The notes beneath the pieces are model-generated. The model was not told where the DNA came from and ran no database searches. It worked only from the letters and a program-made list of their open reading frames with translations. Position numbers and translations under genes: made by a program. A stretch of 64,000 bases of DNA, from positions 121,685 through 185,684 of the forward strand of contig CAJNDS010002854.1 in the NCBI GenBank assembly GCA_905221605.1, written 5' to 3'. This DNA is from Symbiodinium natans (lineage: Eukaryota; Sar; Dinophyceae; Suessiales; Symbiodiniaceae). Numbering within the stretch: position 1 is the first letter of the stretch; every line of letters starts with the position of its first letter. Positions 42,108-52,989 of this stretch are shown here, piece by piece.

Positions 42108-44606
42108 TCAGCATGCGGCTGGGCGACTCAGAGTCGCCCGGCCCTCAACAGGCCAGCGTGAGAAATCACGAAAAACGACGAAAACAGATGACAGCGGCTC
42201 TTCATATAATTCCTCATCTCACGTGTTTCCCATTGTCGTGGGACAGGTGGTGGCGGAATCGGGTGACAAACAGCTCTGGGAAAGTCACTTCTTGTAACCT
42301 TACCTCCCCCCCCCCTCCCTTCTCTGCGTCCTCAGGAGTCACATGCAGCTTCCACTCGATGAGCTGGAGAAATTGCCCTTCTAAGATGTTCACCTCGCGG
42401 GTCTTGACGCCTCCCACCTGCACGAATCAGAGTCTGAAGCACCAGGCTTGCAGGAAATCTTTTGCATTTAAGGGATGGTTTCCGAGTCAAGGCCCCTGCC
42501 TTGGCATAGTAGGCATTGCCTTGGCTGTCAACGTTCCATCCCTAAGCCCTAAGCCCCTAAGCCTTCAAGGCCGACCCCAGCCCCAGAGGTGGAATCGCTG
42601 CAGGCTTTGGGCTCCGGAGAGTTCAGGGTTCGGGCTTGCCTGACTTATCTGACTTGTAAGCTTCAAGAGACCCAAGCCTGCACATGGCAGGAAAGTCAAA
42701 GGGAAGTGAGCTCCTATTGCGGCAAGAGTCTGTGTGTCCATGCGGACAAAAAACTCCCAAACCCTTACGAGTACATGCCTAGTCAAAAAAACTAGTCCCC
42801 GAAACCTAAAGTTCTCCACCGTAACAACCCTCAACCTAAACTGACCTAAACCGCCAAAGCCCAAAGCCTAATAATAACAGCTCCTGGGTGCTGTAATAAA
42901 CGTCGTCGAAGAATTTCACTGCCAGCATCACGCTGGTAACAAGCAACCTGTCGGGCGCTCTTTCTGCGATCTCAACAAGATGTGCTTCCACAAAGCCCCA
43001 CAAAATCGCGCCTGTGTATGTTCAGGCTGCATATCGTGAAGTCTGGATGTAACTTCACAATTCTGTCAATGTACACCAAGCACAGCCTTGGCCAGTGGCG
43101 AAACAAAGGCGCATACCCTCTCAGACTCTCAGACCCAGCATGAACCTGTCGCATCCTGTCGCATCTGCCGCTGCTCGTCGATGTATTCTGACTAAGTTCA
43201 GATTCGAACATTCTCAGTTGGCCCTGAGGTAAACCCCTCTCTCCGGAAGTTTGTACATGGCGCCAGGCTACTTAGCTTTTTGAGATTCAAAGGGCACAGA
43301 GCGTAGAGCTGACTTGGGCCGGGGATCGGGGATTCGGAGCTACGGACCCAGCATGGAAATCTCTTGAGGGTTTAAGGGCCAGGAACAGCTCGGGAGGAGG
43401 GTTCTGAGGCACTTCACTGGACTTCGAAGCTCAGGGGCTTAGTCGTTCAGGAACCAAGGGTGGGGCAGGAGATCCTGGCTCAGGGCCCAGAGTTCAGGGT
43501 TGCAAGGGAAGGATGCTCATGAACTTTCGGAAGCCGCTTGAAGGTTTTACGATCCTCGGCTTTTGACCTGGTGTGCTCAGGTTTGGACTCAAGGCATTGG
43601 AGACACGCAAGGGATGTTCAAACTCGGGCTTCTTGGGCTCTGCAACTGCTCCGCATGCAGGCTGAGGCCAGGTGCACAAAGCATTCGCGGCTGCACTGGA
43701 AGTACTTGGCAATCCTTGCAGGGCAAAACAATCCAACCTGACCACTAAACTCATTAAACCCTGAACCCAAAATGTTGAACATGCCGGTGACAGCTGCACA
43801 GATCGGAGAAATCTTAAAGCCCGAAGCCTTAAAAACATCAAACCCTGAAAGTTGTAACCTTGAAAGCCCTCAACCCTAACTCGCGCGCGCTGAAAATCCA
43901 GGAGTCCTGAAGAGGTAATCACGGATTGGCAACTGCGGTGGGCGGACTGAATGGAACTTTGTGACCTGAGCAGCCGCTGTGGTCTGGAAAAGTTTGGTGC
44001 TCAAGTGCTCAAGGGGCATGATCCCAGGGCATGATCCCAGGGCCTGAACACCCATGAGCCCTGAATCCTGCCACTTGCAGCTTGCTTGGCGACAGCTTAC
44101 CTGAAGTCGAGTGGCAGGTTGAAGTTTCAACTTCACTTGTCAGGGCACTGTGGGCATGCTGCCTGGAACCACGCACTGAGCAGCACGTGGGAACCCTGGT
44201 GGGTTACAGCTCTTCTTGTCCTGAGGCTCCCCCTACAAGAACTCCTTCCTGGTCCTCTAACCCGAAATTACAACATCCAAAAGCTTCAGTTCAATCCCCA
44301 TCAACCACTGAGCATCCATGAACGACTTTCTAGATTCCAAGCCCGACAGGTCCGGGATGCAAACCATACAAAACCTCCCCTGCGGTGGGACCGTCCCGTG
44401 ATGTCCCGTGAACCCTTCTCGGCCGCCAGCTCGCTGCCCTGTGGTTGGTGCTCTCAGAGCAGACAGGTGCGTAAGTACCTGGGCTTACAGGAGCCCCTCC
44501 GAGAAAGCTGCGAAAACCTCGAGCTTCGTTCCAATCTCTTGATCTCTTGCTTGTTGGAGCAACTAAACTGAGACTCATTCAACTCGTTGAAAGATGTAGA
44601 GCTCAT
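42108..44606 (-). CDS. PHO80-like (P/U-type) cyclin, nine exons
   Basis: Nine minus-strand exons with matching phases total 645 bp (214 residues): 44606-44489, 44175-44101, 43976-43907, 43714-43676, 43086-43012, 42947-42892, 42519-42500, 42417-42331 and 42212-42108. They spell a cyclin box: VTKFHSVRPPQLPIRDYLFR, IAKYFQCSRECFV, LCLVYIDRIVKLHPDF, SLNIHRLLVTSVMLAVKFFD, DVYYSNAYYAKVGGVKTREV and NILEGQFLQLIEWKLHVTPE. This is the Pfam Cyclin/PHO80 type that partners small CDKs in phosphate, cell-cycle or growth signalling. The ATG opens a Ser-rich leader (MSSTSFNELNESQFSCSNKQ). Intron starts are GT, GT, GA, GC, GC, GC, GC and GA; all ends are AG. Exon 7 is only 20 nt. A relict spliced-leader match lies about 90 bp upstream. 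Exon 2 and the last exon are less certain than the box itself. Confidence 0.88.
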
Positions 44607-44696
44607 GCCTTTGTTGCAAGTCTTCCAGTTAGTTAGTCTAGAATCAGAGGATCATTTTTTCGCGCAAAACTAAGCAGCCTATTTGCATGAAGGCCA

Positions 44697-44712
44697 CTTG
44701 AGCCAAAATGGC
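44697..44712 (-). other. Relict dinoflagellate spliced-leader (DinoSL) sequence
   Basis: CTTGAGCCAAAATGGC on the plus strand is the exact reverse complement of the last 16 nt of the 22-nt DinoSL. It lies in sense orientation with the cyclin gene, about 90 bp before its ATG. The remaining 5' bases of the leader do not match, as is usual for relict leaders captured from reverse-transcribed mRNA. Confidence 0.85.
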
Positions 44713-44719
44713 AGCCACC

Positions 44720-45149
44720 GCAGAAGCACCAGTAACGAAGCATGTGCACCCAGGGCTTATATACCAAACTCGACGCATAAAACTATTTGTGTATATATAT
44801 ATATATATACACATACATTGATATTTCCTGCTGGCCCGGCTGCAGGCAAGTGTGTCGTCTTGGCTGCACTGGGACGTGTTTCGACTGCATTGGCCCTGCC
44901 CCAGCCGCCCCTTCAGGGCCGGGCATCAGCCAATGCCGAAACGAATCCTGGACCGGCAGTCGCGACCTGTCCGGGGCGCCCGAAAACCTCGAAAGCATCT
45001 GAAAGCAGCCAAAGGCAAGATCCTGCTTCATGGCCCTCCCTGAAAAGCCCCAAGGGCACCCAGACTCGCCGGCAGTTTGTAAAGCGTTTTGGTGTTTAGA
45101 TCTTGGGTTTAAGGCCTTTAGTAAGGATTTCGGGCTTTTAGGGTTTGGA
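44720..45149. other. Intergenic; short (TA)n run
   Basis: A TATATATA run is at 44792-44812. A plus-strand open frame (44683-45099) has no family signal. No other feature is seen. Confidence 0.5.
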
Positions 45150-45151
45150 GT

Positions 45152-45500
45152 TTAGGGTTCACAAGGCGGTTCAAGCCACGTGTAGTACCGCACAAGGTCA
45201 GGTGGTGTCAGCAGAGCTGCGCCCGTCCCTAGAAGCCCTAATCCCGGAAACCCTGCAAATAACGGAGGATTCGACGATGGGGCAGGCTCAGGATACATTG
45301 CCTGCCGAAAGCCCTCCAGTACGTTGAACACAGACTCACTATACCCCAAACGCCCAAGGTTTGGGGCCTTGGATGGCTTAAACCCGAAGCCTGGCCAAAA
45401 AAAAACAAACAGGGCTCGGAAGAAGTGAAACCGGCCTGCTGCCCGGGATCATCATACGGAGGCTCCTCCTCCTGTTCATCTTCCATCGCGCCTGGTCGGA
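45152..45500 (-). CDS. Two probable exons, unrecognised protein
   Basis: About 45495-45410 reads MEDEQEEEPPYDDPGQQAGF and TSSEP, strongly acidic. About 45335-45245 reads SVFNVLEGFRQAMYPEPAPS and SNPPLFAGFPG. They are on the same strand, in order, and separated by a possible intron of about 75 bp. The acidic start could include the N-terminus. Confidence 0.4.
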
Positions 45501-46969
45501 GGCCGGGGCGAATGGCGTTTCGATTCTCTCAGGTTTCGGGTTCACAGCTTTAGCTGGTGACGGCTGTTGCGTTTGCGAGGTTCAGGTTCGTCAGCAGCCC
45601 AAAGCAACTTCGAAATGTGTGGAGTTCGGACTTCAGAGTCTCTGGGCAGGGTTTGGTTCTCTAAGCCTTGATGTTTGCAGTGTGATGTGGCTAGAGTCGG
45701 GGTCCAGGATTCCGGGCTTGTGTCGAGAGCTGAATCCTCAAGGGATTTGGGGTTTAGGGCAAGGAACCTTCTGCAACCAAAAGCCTGCCATCACAAGCCT
45801 CTTTCACAGCCACGACTTCTCGGAGTTATAGCTTTGGGGCTATAAGGGGTTCGAACTTCAGGCTCTGGCCGACTTTTTGACGCAACCCCACGAAAACCCT
45901 TAAGAAGAAACCTAAGTGCCTTCAACGTTAACCTTACTGTAAAGCCTTTGAAGTACTTTGAAGCCTTTGCGGATCTTTACGGCCTCTCCAACCTACTCCA
46001 GGCCACATTTCCGGGCTTCGGGCCCACGGTAGTGCCGCTCAGCCGGCACAACCTCGTCTCCTTCTCGGCCTCGGGCTTCGGGACGTTGCCGGACTTTTCG
46101 GGTCTTTGTGAGTCCTTCATGTCTTTAAGTCTCGAAGGGACACTGACAAGGCGAACAGGAAGGTGTTTTGGGGCTTCGGGTTTGGCAGTTTGGGAAGAAA
46201 TCGAAGAGGCTGAAGCTTTCGCGCTATGCACACCAGGGCGCAAGCCCTGCTTCAACGGCCCGTGCAAGCCGGCGCACTTTTTGGGTGGTGATGGCCGGTG
46301 CATCATCCGTTTGTCGTTTTTCATTGAGATCATGCGGGGGGGGGGGGGGGTGCGTTAGCGTCATTGGCAGGGTCGTCTGAGGGCTGGCGGTAAGGGGATG
46401 CGCCCTTTCCCTTGCAGTGAGCATCATGAGAATCCACTGCTACAGGCCTTGGGAGCAGTGTTCCGCCCTTCCTGTCTTCACGTTATCAGGGGGGGGGGGG
46501 GGGGGGGCGCACGTGCTTAAAGTTGCCCTCGGCCTCGAAAGTGCAGAATTGTCTGCTTGAGTCTCTACACCTATGTCGCGCGACAACCGACTAGCAGACT
46601 AGCAGTGATCATGACCATCATCACCCCAGCTACGGCTACCAATCGGCCTGCTAACCCAAAGCTCCGAGTCACTCGCTGAGGCAAGCGCCCATGTGGCAGC
46701 ATTAAATGGAAAACCCAAGTGCACTGGTTTTGGGCCAAGCGGCAAGGGGAAAAAGACCATCCCTTTCGGCTTAGGTGTTGAAACGTGTCAGTCTAGGATC
46801 GCAGTGGCTTGGGCTTCAGAAGGCCAGGGCCTTTCAGCAAAGCTTGGCTGCGATTCTTGCTGAATTGAATAGATAAAGTTTTGCCTGTGCAGAACTCCGA
46901 GCTCATTTTGTCGTTCTGCCAAGATGGGTTCGTCGAACCCGACGTTGTGCCCCAAAGGCCAAAGGAGAC
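45501..46969. other. No firm gene; long G-runs
   Basis: Uninterrupted G runs of about 15 (46336-46350) and 19 (46489-46507) nt. A minus-strand stretch at 46050-46200 (LPVRLVSVPSRLKDMKDSQR) and an overlapping plus-strand frame are both open, and neither is convincing. Confidence 0.4.
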
Positions 46970-47100
46970 TTCAGGCGACTGAATCCCCAATGGTTTTCAA
47001 AAGAGCTATCGGGCGTCCATCCTTCGTGGGCCCTCTGAACATGTTGGCATCCTCCACGCTGAAGCACAAATCTCCCCCCATAGGAAGACAAAGCCTTTGT
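46970..47100 (-). CDS. Probable exon, unrecognised protein
   Basis: The minus strand reads LPMGGDLCFSVEDANMFRGP then TKDGRPIALLKTIGDSV. It has good protein character, with a Gly/Asp-rich turn pattern, but no family is assigned. Flanking exons are not identified. Confidence 0.4.
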
Positions 47101-48325
47101 TTGATCAACGACCTGGTTCCAGGTGAAGGAATCAAAACAGATTGCCGAACACAATCACAAAAACTTAACATGGGCTCGCAGATCTTGTCTCTGCGTTTTC
47201 GCAGAATGGCAAAAAGTTGTGTCAAACAGGAAGTGGCCTCACGAGGTTTGGAGCAGGGATGGCATCGCCAGTGCCTTCACATCTTCAAATCATGGAACTT
47301 TCCTCTCATCTTTCCTCATCTTTCCTCCCAACCTGTTCAGCTCTTTCCAAAACGGCTGGGATGTCCGTGCCAGTCTGGTGGGTGACGCGGTTCTTCCTTT
47401 GCCACCGTCGTGACTGCGATCAAAGCGCGCCGGACATCCGGAAATCGCTTGAGCTGTGTGGGTCAAGGTGTAGAGTCAATGTAAAACCCAGGGATACAAG
47501 TACGTTGCTTCGGCGGATTGTAGGAAGCCGTTCCACTGTTGCCTTGGTGTGTCTCATCGCCAGCTCAAAGACACATCAAAAGCTTGCTCTGTACAAGCAT
47601 GTTGTCAGCTCCCACGAGCATAACAACACATCTGCGCAAGCGGTGGCCTCGTTGCCCAAAGCGGGGAGATGTGCTGCAAAAGATGGTCAAACATCAACAA
47701 TAGTCAAAGCAAGGAACAGGTGTAACTTTACAGGACAAACTTTTCGGACAAACCTGGACTCCAGATTCTACACGGTTTCAGCTTTTTGGGCAAGGAGTGC
47801 CATCGGCAAATGATGTGAGCGGAGATGTTCTTGCCACGCTTGCTCAGAGGCTCCTGGGGCACTCTTGGGGGCGGCCCATGAGAGTGCTGTGTGATTCGAG
47901 TAGCGCACTCAATGCAAACACACTGTACAGTACGACATCCGAAAGCATCCACATAGCCAGGTCGTCCTCCGTGATGGCATTCAAACATTCTGTGCTTCTC
48001 CGCCAAATTTCCATTCAAAGAAAAATGCAACCGAATTCCACATGCACTGCTTGAAAGGACGCGCCATTTATTTAGCATGTAGTATCTTTCCCTGGCCAAA
48101 GGCAGAAGAAGTGCTGCATACCAAGTTTGCTTCGGGCGACCGTGTCAAAGGCAGTCACAGCAGATCGCCTGACAGGGAGAGCAAGAGCTCTCTGGCGGGT
48201 CGAGACACCAACTGGACCCCCCACCCACACACACATATGCAGGCGCGCGCGCCGGCGCGGGCGCACAGACAATGACAGACACAAAGCTTGTGAGAAACAG
48301 CTGAAGCAAGAAAGCCTCGGCAGTC
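47101..48325. other. No firm gene
   Basis: A minus-strand open stretch at 47728-48060 contains a Cys/His-spaced piece (FGCRTVQCVCIECATRITQH) that could be a zinc-binding relic. The plus strand is also open. Not enough to call. Confidence 0.35.
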
Positions 48326-51300
48326 TCAGCAAGTGGCGTCATCTGCTAAGCCCATCTCGACCAACAAACGCTGTCCATGACGCGTCCTCTGCAAGTCGAT
48401 GGAGGAGGCCTGCCACAATGCAGCCCTCACTCCCTTCTGCTGAAAGAATCTTTGCAGATTCGTGTTTTCGAGACTGCTCAGAAAGGTCCGCCAAGACTCC
48501 CGCCGAGAATCCCTGGAGTGCGCAGAAAGTCCCGCCCCGTATCCCTGGAAGAGTCCTGCCAGCTGTCCCTGGAAAGTCCAGCCCCGGAGTCCCAGAGACG
48601 CACACAAGTCTCGCCAAATACTAATGCTGGGAGTGCCCACCCCCGGAGAGTCTCACAAAGTCCTGCCGAGCATTCCTTTAGAATCCCCTTCCGCCCCCAC
48701 CCCACCTCCATACCCCTTAACCACGTCGGTTCCTACAAACGCATGGCAGAGCTGGGAGAGCTGTCGACGTAAAGCCTAACAACCCCACACCGAGAGGAAG
48801 GGTTCAGTTGTAGGAAGCTCGCACAAACGCAGCAGAATCATTTCCTTGACCTGGCAGCCCTGGTTAGCCACAAATCCTCAAGCATCAAGTTTCCAAGGCC
48901 CTGGACCCCAAAGTACCAGAAGCATGCCTGGATCCTGGATAGCGCTTCTCGCGCATCGACCCGGTCGTCGTGCAGGAGAGACTTTGCCACGTAGCAGCCG
49001 AACTGCGACCTTCGGGTTTAAAGACTGAAAAGTTTATCGCATGCTTAGACCCAGGTCTAAACTCCTTAAGTTCTCAAGTTCTTGCAGCAGTGCAGTGGAG
49101 TACCTCGGCTTTCAGCCCCCTCGGTGTGCTGTCCTGCGACTGTTGCTACACTGTGAACAAATGTGAACAACTGAAAGCTCGAATTCTATCACCTTCGCAT
49201 CCTCACGCCCTCCCACACAACATCTGAAGAGGAGGGGTTGAGGATGTTGGGAGCATGGTAAAGTGGTGCTCATGCAGCATTCACCTGGCTCAAAGGCCTT
49301 GTAGAGCCTACAACCTGTCGAGGGGCTACAGGCTAAGTAAGCATCACATATTTGATGAGCATCACAAACTCAACAAACTCAACCGCATCTTCCGAAGCCG
49401 GGATCCCCGACCCCTGCCTTGCCAGGTCCACGATCACATCCGTCCGGCCCAGCTGCTGAAGAAGGAGTGCCTGATCCTCTTGCAACTCTTACCAGCGAAA
49501 AGTGAGAAATTGAGGGACGTTGACAGCGTTGAAATGCTTTGAGAAACTTCCCCAACTTGGAAGTCCTCCGGCGCACAGTACCACATCGCCTTTTCCTCAG
49601 GAACAAGCGTGACAACATGGAGTGGTCACAGATGCTTAGGGTTTAGAGACTGGGGTTGCAAAAAGAACGGGTTCTGGTGGGCGCATCAGGGTTAGAGTAT
49701 GGTCTAGAGCTCCCTACCTTACTATTCCTCGGGTTCTGCCCAGGCACGACTAGGTAGCTGGCGTTGCGGTGCTTGGCGAAACCCAGGAGGTCCCGACCGA
49801 GAACTTTGGCGACGATCTTGCGGTGCCTTAGCTGCCACCCTGTAGTGAAAAGCCCAAACCTGAAGATTCGGAGCTCCAAAACTTCATCATCCTTGAATGT
49901 TCAGCCGTCAGGCCCTTGGCATGCTAAGGTTTGGGGTAAGGGTTTTGGAGATTGAAAGGGGCATAAAGGGGCTCTAGCTTTGCGCTGAGGGGTCTGGGTA
50001 CATGCCATGGCTCCTCTCGTGGCCATGCTCCAGGACGGACTGCACGACGTGATGTCCAAAGTTGTGGCGGCACAAGTCCTCACTGGTGACACTAAGTGAC
50101 ACTAAGCTTCACACGTTCTTCCTTAGGCGGGCTTTTGTTGCAGCCTTGCTTGCTGTGGTTCGTGACTACGGTCAGGGTGACGCCAAGTAAAGCAAGCTCG
50201 TCCAAGGGGACTTTAGGGCCCAGAGTTTAGGGCCAGCCTCTATCCCTTGGGGCTAGAGCTTAAAGATCTCGAGGTTCGGGGTGTGCTCTGTGTGCGGCCA
50301 GGCGTCCTCGGTGTCGAGCAACAATTCGTCCATGAGCTGAAGTGTCAAATCTCCTTTGCTCCCCTAGTGCAACTCAGCTTCCAACGGCTACGCCCTACAT
50401 GGCTGTTGGAGTACAAAATTCGCTTGAGGTATTCTTTTCTTCTTGCAGCTGCAACCATTGACGAGCACAATCCAAACTCATACAATCAATCCTTACGCCT
50501 GAAGCCGCCAAAAGGTGTTGCTGAGTCCCGAGAATGCCCAAAACCAAAAATTCTATGACCTCCGCAGCTGGGGTACGGCTGCTGCAGAACTCCAGGAGCC
50601 GACAGAAGATCCGGCAGGCGTACCGGTGCCTTGCAACGCTCAGGGCCTACGGGCCTATAGGTTTTAAGATGCTAAGGCATTTAAGGCTTACAGGAAGCTT
50701 TTTAAGATGCTCCAGCGTTGAGGGATTGGTTTGGGCTGACCATCCTAAACCCCCCAAATGCGGAGGCCAAACAGAACCCAAAACCCCCAAGCAAATGCAG
50801 TTCCCCGTGATCCAGCTCTGGTGCCGGGCCAGCCGGCCGCAGGAGCCGAAGAGCTCCCTAGCCTCAGAGTGATGCAGGGCTTTAAGCTTTAGATGTTTCA
50901 TGATGTTTCATGATGTTTCATGATGTCTTATGACGTTTTATGATGCTTTTGTGATGCTTGAGGATTTGAAAGTTAAGGCCCTACAACCCTCGACGGCCGC
51001 GCGGCCACAAAGCTGCAGTTGGCAAAGGTCAGCGTGGAGACAACCTCGGGCTTCTTCAAGCTTGAGCAAAGGTTTTTGGCTTCGGGTTTTACATTGCTTG
51101 GGGTTCAAGGTGAACTCTGGCCCTACCCCAAGCCCAAGAAGCTTTCTGGATCACGTAGTTCGCATGGGGTGAGATAGCCGCCTCTTGCACCTCAGCCACT
51201 CTTGCAAGGCAGAAACAGGCAAAGACACAGGAGGCAGGGAGACGGAGAAAGCAAGAATGCTGAGGGAATTCTGGCAGCCGAACGACAACATCCAATTCAG

Positions 51301-52079
51301 TTATTGGCCTGATGCCTGTAAGAAGCCTTCCAAGAGCCATTGAGTCAAGGCACATGTCCGTGCAACTCGCGGGAAAGGAGGGCTGCGGTGTACTGATCGG
51401 CCTCCAGCGCGAGCTGCACGAGCCGGCAACCCGTTGCATGCTGCGCCAGCTGCCACACGTGACCCTGGATGGTGGCCAGTGCTTCCTGAACTTCGTCAGC
51501 GATTCCGCTGGCCAGTTTGGATCTGAGACTGTCGCAGCGATCCAAGATGGAGTCGTATGTGGCCTTTGTGGCCTTCTGGAGGCGGCCGGCTGAAACAGGC
51601 ACACGCTCGAGCATTGGCAAGGGGTGTGAGCACTCCACCGCCGCAAGGGCGGCTCGCTCTGCGGCGCGCTTGCGCCTCATCCTACGGGCAGCACTGGTGC
51701 TGAGTTTCGGCCTCTCCTCGTCGCCTGCCTCTCTCTCAGCATCCGAGTGAGTCTCCGGCGTGGCCGGGACCTTGTTTCGGGGTGTTGCCGGTCCACTGCC
51801 TTGACTGCTGTTGTCGCAGCAGACCTGCAGCACCGGCGACACCTGAGGCTGGAAGACCAAGGGAACCTGGAGCTGCTGCATCCCTTGCATCTGCCCCTGT
51901 ATCTGCGGCTGCTGCACAAATACACACTGCTCCGGCTTGTAAAAGGGAGCTGGCACCGCCTGGTACGAGCCGGGAAAACAGTTCACCTGGTCGGCCGGCA
52001 CCAATATGCCCACAATAACCTGCTGAGGAAAAGGGGTCTGCATCTCTCCCATGGCCGGGCCCTCACTGGTCATCGTCAT
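48326..52079 (-). CDS. Pumilio (PUF)-repeat RNA-binding protein, twelve exons
   Basis: Twelve minus-strand exons with agreeing phases give about 457 residues: 52079-51354, 51190-51143, 51044-51003, 50862-50825, 50629-50560, 50336-50307, 50078-50006, 49839-49748, 49595-49566, 49476-49418, 49009-48928 and 48409-48326. The N-terminal 200 residues are Gln/Pro-rich and disordered. PUF repeats follow: VWQLAQHATGCRLVQLAL, ISPHANYVIQK, RYACRIFCRLLEFC, DLCRHNFGHHVVQSVLEHG, LLGFAKHRNASYLVEKAMWY, RSQFGCYVAKSLLHDD and RTRHGQRLLVEMGL. PUF proteins bind mRNA 3' regions base by base and control translation or decay. The NYxxQ and SYxxE signatures predict U and G contacts in two repeats; the others are unusual. 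Intron starts: GT three times, GC six, GA two. The ATG at 52079 is the first in frame; an upstream exon cannot be excluded. Stop is TGA. Confidence 0.9.
48440..48805. repeat. Degenerate GTCCCGCC/GACTCC repeat, family member 2 (in PUF intron 11)
   Basis: Irregular units such as AAAGTCCCGCC, AAGACTCCCGCC, GAGTCCTGCC and GGAGTCCCAGAG fill about 48480-48680. The segment ends with TAACAACCCCACACCGAG at 48779, shared with 31.9 kb. It lies inside intron 11 of the PUF gene, which explains that intron's length (about 520 bp). Confidence 0.6.
50887..50950. repeat. TGATGTTTCA tandem repeat in PUF intron
   Basis: Three perfect and several decayed copies of an 11-bp unit lie in the intron between PUF exons 3 and 4. 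Confidence 0.85.
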
Positions 52080-52402
52080 TGGGCCCCCCCCCGCCCGAGT
52101 TCGGCCAAAAGCCTTTTGATTCCTGCCTCTGCGCTTGAGTAAAAACAGGCTGAGGGCCACCACGCAACCCTGTGCAGCTGCTAAGGGGCTGGATGTGTTT
52201 TCAACTGCCGTCGGCTGCAACACTAGAAAATCTCGTCGGCTCGCACCTCCTGGACAAACCCTAAACACCTTGTTGGAAGGAACGTCTCACGAACGTCGAG
52301 AACCCGCAATTCGAAAGCACTGAAGTAAAGAAGCCTTTGGACCGCGACAGCAAGCGGGCTCCTTTGTAGCGGACCCGCCGAGGTCTGCAACGGGTGCCGC
52401 GG

Positions 52403-52860
52403 TCAGCCAAAGAGCATGTCAAAGTCGTCCTGACTCGAATCCGAACACGAAAGCCTAAAGCTTAAACCCATGCCTTGAAGGGCTGTTGCGACTCTGGGAC
52501 AGACAGACACACAAACAAACGGACAGATAGACAGACAGATAGACAGACACAAACAAACAAACAAACAAACAAACAAACAAACAAACAAACAGCCAGCCAG
52601 CCAGCCAAGCAACCAAGCAAGCAAACAAATAGAGAGAGAGAGAGAGAGAACATAAACAAGCTTAAAAAACAATAGCGCGGCATCACATGGCATTGCCATC
52701 GAAACATCTCACGTTCTGATTTCATTCACCTTCTGCCGCACTGCTCAGGCTTTCCCGGGGCTTTGTTGCAGAGGTATCACCAAACCGCCCTGGGGTGTTT
52801 CTCCAGAGCTTCTTTCAATTTGGCGAGAAACATCGAAAAATCGTTCCAGGCCCCGGCCAG
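52403..52860 (-). CDS. Last two exons of an unrecognised gene
   Basis: About 52860-52788 reads WNDFSMFLAKLKEALEKHPR before GT. The terminal exon (52448-52403) follows TTTAG and reads LSCSDSSQDDFDMLFG and TGA. A charged helix followed by an acidic, hydrophobic last motif is typical of a real C-terminus. Both lie upstream of the PUF gene on the same strand, with a microsatellite-filled intron between them. Confidence 0.5.
52498..52652. repeat. Microsatellite cluster (ACAG, CAAA, GCCA, GA)
   Basis: AGACAGAC/AGATAGAC, then (CAAA)n of about ten units, (AGCC)n, (CAAG)n and (AG)n. It produces open CLFVCLFV frames that are not genes. Confidence 0.97.
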
Positions 52861-52989
52861 ACCCCCGAGCTTTCATTCGCCTCGGCCCCGGGCACAGAGG
52901 TTCCCTTTTGCACGCCTCATAAAGATGTTCTCGTGCAGTACCCCTTGAAAGCTTTTGGGTTCCCAGGCATGTCTGAGAGCTCAATCAGG

